NCBI GenBank assembly: GCA_032433765.1
Contig: JAVIAB010000092.1
Location: forward strand, 67,465,666 to 67,529,665
Direction: 5' to 3'
Origin: Megaustenia siamemsis
Lineage: Eukaryota > Mollusca > Gastropoda > Stylommatophora > Ariophantidae
DNA: 64,000 nucleotides
This document shows positions 57,163-64,000 of the stretch, piece after piece. Position 1 is the stretch's first letter; every line of letters starts with the position of its first letter. Under the pieces are notes generated by a model. It was not told the DNA's origin. It did no database searches and was given only the letters and a program-made list of their open reading frames with translations. The position numbers and the translations under genes were made by a program.

Positions 57163-59909
57163 CAGGGATGGCCAATAAGGTGTCCGCGAGCCACAAGTGG
57201 CCTGCGACGTTCTTTTTTTGGCCCGCGGCGGATAAAAAATAAAATCAGGTTGCATTGAGCAAAATGTCCTAGGTAAAATTAATTAAAAATTTGTTACATA
57301 AACTTCTACCGTGGAGAAAACTAACTCTAATATTCCCTAATAGTTTGCTTAAAATAAAGTATAATTATTGACGGAGACATCCGAGGTAAATCAAAGAAGA
57401 ATAATAGTACAAGTAGACCTATGTTTAATACTCGGAAAACTCTAGTAGTTAGTTTAACGTCGCCTTCCCGTCATTCCCGACCCATCCTTTTTTCCGTTTG
57501 ATCATGCTGCGATCGACTGAAACAAAAGAAGAAGCCGACGAATGGTTGCAGAACCGACTCTCGGTTCGGCGAGTTTAAACAGTTTCCGCCAAGAAATACT
57601 GTCAGTCACCCAAGTCCTCTTCCCCAACACATTCACCCCACAATTATTTTACTATCAGTTTATTTCTCTCCATCCTCTTTTCATCTGTCAAAATTATATA
57701 TCCGATATCCGATCTGATCCTTCTGATTTTGTCGAGTTAAAGTGAACAGTTCCATTTTTAACAGGAAACAGTGCTATTGTTGTAATATATGTTTTCATTG
57801 TCTGTTGCTTCGGACGTGGTATAATATGAGCAATAAACGTCAATTAAATGAAAAAAAATCAGATTTTTTCATGAGAAATGGGAACATGATGTTTTATATA
57901 TCAACAATAAGGAAAGCAAACCGCAGTGCCTTGTGTGTTTCCAAGTGTTGTTTGTAACTAAAAAGTATAATCTTAAACGGCATTAAACACAGCACCACGT
58001 CGCTAAATACAAGGACTACATTGGTACGTTACGTTCTACACTTGTGTGGGATTTGAAGAAAAAGGTTAGTGCTCAGAAATCTGTTTTTACTTCATTAACA
58101 ACAACAAAAACATGTTCCTTAAAGGCATCGTTTGTTGTAAGCGCAGAGATAGCAAAATAAAAAAAAATCATTATATGACCGTGACTTCGTAAAGCGTTGT
58201 TCTATTAACATAGCACGTGCATTTGGGGAAGAAAAAAGTGCCTGTCGTTTTGAGAGCGTTCCACTATCAAAACAGACAGTCACTGGAAGGGTTGAGGAAA
58301 TAAGTTCTCATATATCTAGTAAATTAAATAGTGTCGTTACAAGTTCCGCTTACTTTTCTCTGGTTTTGGCTGAATCTACTGACATATCAGACACAGCACA
58401 ACTTTTAATTTTCATAAGAATTGTCTCAAAAGACTTTATTATCAATGAAGAGCTACTAGCCTTAGATTCCTTGCATAATACGGCCAAAGGCCAAGACATT
58501 TATGACTCAATTATGAAAGTTGTTAATGGTATCGGTGACATAAACATACTTTCAGCAATAGTGACAGATGGCGCTAAGTTAATGTGTGGTACTCGAACAT
58601 ATTTAGTTGGATTATTAAGGAAGGCTGGAATCGATTGTCCAGCATTACATTGCATTATACACCAGGAGGCGCTGTATGACATGATTCTAGACGTGGACGA
58701 TGTTATGAAAACTGTAATAATAAAGTGTGTGAATTTTTTAAAAGGCGGGAATCGGGCTTTGACACGCCGCACGTTTATAAATTTTCTATCAGAAGTTGAG
58801 GCGGAATATGGTGATTTAGTGCTCTACACACAAGTACGCTGGCTAAGCATAGGGAATTGTTTGAGGCGGTTTTTTTTTTTTTTTTTGCTTTGAGAACCGA
58901 GATAGAGCAGTTTTTAGAGAAACCAACAAAGAACTGATCAGAAAAATGTCTGATCCAGATTTTAACAGCGTATCGACCTTTTTAACTGATATCACCCAGC
59001 ACATGAATGAACTCAAAGTGAAACTACATGGACGTTCCCAAACAGTCTCAGATTTGGTAGGACACCTAGATGGAATTATAAGTCAACTAAAAGTTGTTAG
59101 ATTTACCCTGGCCAAAGAAAACTTCATTCATTTTCCTTCATGCAAAGAATTGATTGAGGAGCTCAGTGATACTGATTTCAAATTTTCTGTATTAATGTTA
59201 GACAAACTATTGGAGCAATTCAATGAACGATTTTCTGACTTCAGTGGTATATGACCAGAACTAGCATTGTTTAACAACCCTATGAAGTGTGACATTTTCC
59301 AACAACATGACACTTTTCAGTTGGAGTTGTGTAACCTCTAAAGTGACCCCTTTTTCCAATCAAGGATGGAGATAGGAGTTAACTTTTGGAAACTTGTGCC
59401 ACGGGAAAAATATCCCGCATTGAGTGATTTCAGTTTGAAAATTACTTCTATGTTCGGAAGCACATATAAATGTGAATGCGCTTTTTCAACAATGAAGGCG
59501 ATTAAATCCTCACAAAGAAACCGACTCACTGATGGCCACCTTCAGGATTTATTACGAATATCATCATCATCTTTACACATTGACTTTGATGAACTTGTTG
59601 CTGCACATGAACGTCCACATTGTTCTCATTAAGGTTTGTTACATGTCAACTTTAAAATGACCTAACTAAAACATGTTTGTTAAACAATATAAATAACAAC
59701 TTTTATTCATTTTTATAAATCAACTAGGCATTTTTAACTCTGTTGCAACAAAATGATTTATGTAAGCAAATAATGCGGATAAATAACAAAAATATTACCT
59801 TAAAACAAATGCCAAGTTTATTTGTATTGATGTTGTTATGTGTGTGGCCCGCCACCAAAAAAAATAATAAAAAAGTGGCCCGCCATTTGAAAGAAATTGT
59901 CCATCCCTG
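57163..59909 (+). mobile_element. hAT transposon with intact ends
   Basis: Element of 2,747 bp. The left end is CAGGGATGGCCAATAAGG and the right end, as reverse complement, is CAGGGATGGACAATTTC. The 8-bp target duplications are GTCTAACA (57,155-57,162) and GTCTAGCA (59,910-59,917), 7 of 8 identical. Subterminal GGCCCGC motifs occur at both ends. The internal gene is broken. Confidence 0.92.
57826..59632 (+). pseudogene. hAT transposase with BED zinc finger, broken
   Basis: It starts at about 57,826 with MSNKRQLNEKKSDF. It then needs a frame change to EKWEHDVLYINNKESKPQCL, a BED-type finger (C-x2-C ... KRH) ending at an in-frame TAA. The 175-residue frame at 58,366-58,893 carries AESTDISDTAQLLIFIR (first catalytic region), SAIVTDGAKLMCG and LHCIIHQEAL, then VRWLSIGNCLRR at a poly-T insertion near 58,870. 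Frames at 58,946-59,254 and 59,366-59,632 follow. The last contains YPALSDFSLKITSMFGSTYK and CECAFSTMKAIKS, the conserved hAT dimerisation/catalytic C-terminus. It resembles GTF2IRD2/ZBED-like hAT transposases. At least four disruptions make it inactive. Confidence 0.85.
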
Positions 59910-59917
59910 GTCTAGCA

Positions 59918-60730
59918 TGCTAGCAGTGTGATAAAACACAATAATAATCCGTGAGAGCATGACAACAAGTATCTGGTACCTTCTTTAGCAATGTCAACAG
60001 TATTTCTGTAGTGGTGCAAAAAAAAAAAAATAAAAAAATAACACCGATCATATTAAATCAGTTATGGGGAATACAAAGTGGCCGTTCACCCTGACATACT
60101 CTCCAGAACCGCTTTCCACTTTGTGGGACAACGTGATCAATACGAGATAGATGTCAAGGGCCGCTGAGATAAAACTCATAACGAGTTATTTGTAATGTTT
60201 GTGTGCGTGTATGAGTGGTGCGTCTGTGAGTGTGAGTGTGTATATGTTTGTATGATTTTCAATATAAAATGTTGCATTGTAAAGAATTATTTTTTCGCTC
60301 TTTAAAAATTATATTCTTGAATAATTTCGTAATAAAAATTGATATTTTGTAAATAAAAATTGAAAACAGTAAAAATTGAATTATAGAAATATATCTGTTT
60401 GTATTACAAAGGTTCCTGGCTTGCAAAACTCACTTCATTCACGTTTTGAAGAGAAGTAAGGCATATATTTCCTCTGCAAACAATGGAAACAGTCTTTGGC
60501 ATCACCGTAAACTGTATACCTCAGTTAAACCTTTTTATGGTCTGGCCCGATAAGCCACCAATACATTCTAGCTATAGATCAAGCAAGTATTTACCACTTG
60601 TCACCCTTTCTCTGCATTCTACCTACTTAATCGTCTATTCCTATGTATCCGCTAGTCTGTCCGTTTTCTCTCATTCACTTCATGCTTCTACTTTCTCTCC
60701 CTTCTGTCAGCCATCTCACATTCATACATG
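59918..60730. other. No recognised feature
   Basis: AT-rich; a GT-rich patch near 60,200-60,250 only. Confidence 0.5.
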
Positions 60731-60734
60731 TAAG

Positions 60735-61018
60735 TAGTATACAATGATTCATTTGGGTCGCATTTGACCCATAAATTAACACAGATATATATAGTAGGCG
60801 CATTTAGCTCATAATATACTCGAGGAGCAGGGGAATTTAACCATGTCCGCTTGTGTCGGGATGTTGACCTCTCGTGTCGATGACCCCGGAAGTGACTTGT
60901 TGATGTCTGGTGTGTGCTGACTTTAGAGTTCTTGATTTGCTTGATCGATAGTGACAGTTTAGTAGATTATACAACATCAATGATTAAATATATAGTACAA
61001 GGATAACTTTATTATAGA
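60735..61018 (+). repeat. Terminus of the giant element, second locus
   Basis: It starts AGTAGTATACAATG and aligns with 8,141-8,536. Shared words include GGATGTTGACCTCT, GACCCCGGAAGTGAC, TAGATTATACAACATCAATG and AAATATATAGTACAAGGATA. An internal stretch of about 110-125 bp present at 8.4 kb is missing. Divergence is clearly greater than between the two 8-17 kb arms. Confidence 0.85.
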
Positions 61019-61027
61019 AAAAAACAT

Positions 61028-61262
61028 CAAAATAAAAAAATCAACTAAAACTCAGTTGTGAAGATGCAGTGAAAGGAGCCTAATACCCCGACCGGGAAAA
61101 AAAATGTTAGGGTAGACTCTCATATAGAAACAAATCTTCGGCACGACAGGAAAATCTCCGGCTAGACTTTTTTCATAAGAAATAATATCCGGCTTGCCGT
61201 ATGTTTGTTGCTTCTTTCACTGCACCATCATTACTGATTTTTAGTTGATTTTTTATTTAAAT
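61028..61262. repeat. 235-bp inverted repeat (foldback)
   Basis: An arm of about 55 bp at 61,028-61,085 (AAATAAAAAAATCAACTAAA, then TGCAGTGAAAG) is mirrored at 61,205-61,262. Between them are words of the type ATCTTCGGC and AATCTCCGGCTAGAC. It could be a MITE or a counterpart of the hairpin at 14.0 kb. Confidence 0.75.
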
Positions 61263-61800
61263 TTGATACATGGGCGTGTAAAAAATAAAGTTTGAGGTAA
61301 GCCTAGGGGTTAAATTTACTATTTTTAACAGTTTCATAGGCGTATCCTTCAAAAATGGTCAAGGGGTAAACAATTTTAAAGAGATTTTAAATTAAATTTT
61401 GGCCACGGGGATGTTTAATGTATAGTTTGGGGTAAGCCTAGGGTGTAAATTTACTATTTTAAACAGTTCCATAGGTGTATCCCTAAAAAATGGTTGGGGT
61501 AAGAAATCAAAAATGCTTTTTTAAGTAAATTCTTGATACGGGGATGTCTAGTATAAACTGTCGGGTTAGCCTAGGTGTAAATTTACTATTTTTAACAGTT
61601 TCATCGGCGTATCCTTCAAAAATGGTCAAGGGGGTAAAACTATTAAAAGTGCTTTTTAAGTAAATTTTTGCTACGTGGATGTTTAATGCAAAGTTTCGGG
61701 AAGTCTAGGGTGTAAATTTACTATTTTTAACAGTTTAATAGGCGTATCCACCAAAAATAAACAGGGGGTAAAAAACATAGAAGTGGTATTTTAAGTAAAA
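61263..61800 (+). repeat. ~135-bp tandem array, second locus
   Basis: About four diverged units contain CAGTTTCATAGGCGTATCC, CAAAAATGGTCAAGGGG, GGGGATGTTTAATG and AAATTTACTATTTTTAACAG. They are homologous to 14,250-15,035, with similarly ordered landmarks. Confidence 0.85.
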
Positions 61801-62230
61801 TCTTGTCTTTTAGTGGGGTTATGGCAGGGGTGTAACCTACGTGTTTGGTAATACTTTCGTTTAGTAGAGTTATAGCAAGGGACGTAAATTTCATGGTTTG
61901 CAGTACTTTTCTTAGCAGAGTTGTGATAGGGGCGTGAACTTTAAGTAAAGCATTTCAATGAAGCGTTTTAGTGTGTTTGGTTTTTTTCTAGTGTTGTATG
62001 AATTTAGTAGATTCAAATTAATTATTAGGGTTTTCTCAACTGCATTAAAGTCTTTGGTTAATAAGTGGACACGTTGGTATTGTCTCGTAGGTCAAAATAT
62101 AATGTTAGTAACTCATCCGGTATTGCCTCATAGGTCGAATATATTTTTAGTAACCTCTCGGGCATTGCGTCATAGGTCAAAATCTATTTTTAGTAACTTA
62201 TCAGGTCAAAATCGAGATACATTAGAGCTT
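61801..62230 (+). repeat. Short degenerate tandem repeats (~60 bp, then ~47 bp)
   Basis: Three units of a TTTAGTAGAGTTATAGCAAG type lie at 61,810-61,945. About three units of GTATTG(T/C)CTC(G/A)TAGGTC, then TTTTAGTAAC, lie at 62,070-62,210. Confidence 0.7.
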
Positions 62231-62233
62231 GCC

Positions 62234-63366
62234 TACAGCCAGCAAGACACACTAGACAACACGCATACAGCCATCATGACACAGTAGACAACCCGCATGC
62301 AGCCCTCATGACACACTCGAAAACCTACATACAGCCATCACGACACACTCGACAACCTACATATAGACATCACGACACACTAGACAACCTACATACACCC
62401 CTCATGACACACTAGACAACCTACATACAGCCCTCATGACACACTCGACAACCTACACACAACCATCATGTCACACTAGACAACATACTTATAGCCCTCA
62501 TGACACACTCGACAACCTACATACAGCCATCACGACACACTCGACAACCAACATACACCCATCATGGCACACTAGACAACATACTTCAAACAATAATGAC
62601 AACCTACATACATCCCTCATGGCACAGTAGACAACCAGCATACAGCCCTCATAACACAGTAGTGAACCAGTATACAGCTATCACGACACACTAGACAACA
62701 TACATATAGCCCTTATGACACACCAGACACCCTACATACAGACATCACGACACACTAGACAACTTGCATACAGACATCACGACACACTAGACAACTTGCA
62801 TACAGACATCACGACACACTAGACAGCTTGCATACACCCCTCACGACACACTAGACAACTTGCATACACCTCTCACGACACACTAAACAACATACATACA
62901 ACCATCATGACACACCAGTAAGTCTACATACAACCATCATGACACACTAGACACCCAGTATACAGCTATCAAGACACACTCGGCAACCTACATACATCCC
63001 TCGTGACACACTCGACAACCTACATACAGCCATCATGCCACACTAGACAACGTGCATAGAAACATCAAGACACATAATACAACCTGTATACAGACATCAC
63101 GACACATTAGATACCCTGTATACATCCATCAAGAAACACTAGACAACATACATACAGTCATCATGACACACTTGATTATACACAAACAGGCATCAAGACA
63201 CACTAGACAACCACAACCGGCATACAGCCCTCATGACACACTCGACAACCTGTATACAGCCATCACGACACACTAGACACCCTGCATTCATTCATCACGA
63301 TACAGTAGACAACCTCCATGCAGACCTCACGACACACTAGACAACCTTAAACACCCAGACATCATG
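62234..63366 (+). repeat. 32-bp minisatellite, about 35 copies
   Basis: The unit is GACACACTAGACAACCTACA followed by TACAGCCATCAT. Variation is mostly at CTAG/CTCG, CCTACA/TTGCA and CCATCAT/ACATCAC. Open frames through it are artefacts. Confidence 0.95.
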
Positions 63367-64000
63367 ACAACGACATGACATACGTCTCTGGTACAATGAC
63401 ATGACATACGTGTCTGACACAATGACATGACATACGTGTCTGATACAACGACATGACATACGTGTCTGCTACAACGACATGACATACGTGTCTGATACAA
63501 TGACATGACATACGTCTCTGATACAACGACATGCCATACGTGTCTGATACAACGACATGACACCTGTGACTGGTACAACGACATGACATACGTGTCTGAT
63601 ACAACAACATGACACATGTGACTGGTACAATGACATGACATACGTGTCTGATACAACGACATGACACCTGTGACTTACAACAACATGACACCTGTGACTT
63701 ACAACAACATGACACTTGTGACTGCTACAACGACATGACACCTATGACTGCTACAATGACATAGCATGGAAACAGTTAACATCATGACATGACACCTGTG
63801 TCTCATACAACGACATGACATACGTGTCTGACACAACGATATTACACCTGTGACTAACGACATGACGTACGTGGCTGCTACAACGACATGACACCTATGA
63901 CTGCTACAAAGTAATGACATACGTGACTGCTACAACGACATGACACCTGTGACTGCTACAATGATATAGCATGGAAACAGTCAACAACAGCATTACATGC
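63367..64000 (+). repeat. 26-bp minisatellite, about 24 copies, runs off the window
   Basis: The unit is ACATGACATACGTGTCTGAT followed by ACAACG. A second variant carries CACCTGTGACTGCTACAACG. A divergent unit near 63,760-63,785 (ATAGCATGGAAACAGTTAAC) recurs at 63,965-63,990, about 205 bp apart, hinting at a higher-order unit. All overlapping minus-strand frames reflect lack of stops in the unit. Confidence 0.93.

Noticed and set aside
62234..63366. CRISPR-like appearance of regularly repeated 32-bp blocks
   Set aside because: Adjacent units without unique spacers in an animal genome; this is a minisatellite.
63327..63920. Long cysteine/histidine-rich minus-strand frames
   Set aside because: Products of a stop-free 26-bp unit read in all frames; not zinc fingers.

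Overview
This is non-coding, repeat-dominated DNA from an animal genome. It is AT-rich and dense in microsatellites. It carries tRNA-derived SINEs, non-LTR retrotransposons of several clades, Tc1/mariner-IS630 and hAT DNA transposons, and a large palindromic element with a family B DNA polymerase remnant. This mix fits a lophotrochozoan, most likely a mollusc and possibly a cephalopod; that is inference from composition, not proof. I found no host gene exon, rRNA, functional tRNA or CRISPR array that I can support.

Layout. 0-8.1 kb: LINE relics (1.4 and 5.2-6.4 kb), a SINE with target-site duplications (3.2 kb) and a decayed mariner fragment (4.9 kb). 8.14-17.72 kb: a giant inverted repeat. 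Each arm holds the C-terminal part of a virus/transposon-type DNA polymerase B, and the left copy is split by a LINE with a clean 5-bp duplication. Between the arms lie inverted arrays of an A/B dimeric ~150-bp satellite, a branched hairpin, and a ~135-bp tandem array. 17.7-30.7 kb: LINE relics, a dimeric SINE with a perfect 19-bp duplication, two copies of a ~1.05-kb GA-tailed retroposon, a hAT relic and long microsatellites. 30.7-50 kb: a LINE RNase H end fused to an AATAG microsatellite, and three full-length copies (about 2.1-2.2 kb each) of one DDE transposon lineage in different states of decay. Minisatellites, SINEs and a mariner deletion derivative lie among them. 50-60 kb: more LINE relics, an intact-looking mariner (51.82-53.16 kb) and a complete but broken hAT element with 8-bp duplications (57.16-59.91 kb). 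60.7-64 kb: a partial relative of the giant element's terminus, followed by consecutive different tandem arrays running off the window end.

The genes do not form a pathway; each belongs to a separate selfish element. The most unusual structure is the 9.6-kb palindrome with its branched hairpin and shared satellite modules. Next come the DDE lineage with an 83-residue D-to-E spacing, the dimeric SINE, and the GA-tailed retroposon with a YY1-like 5' motif. All homology calls are by eye from translated motifs.
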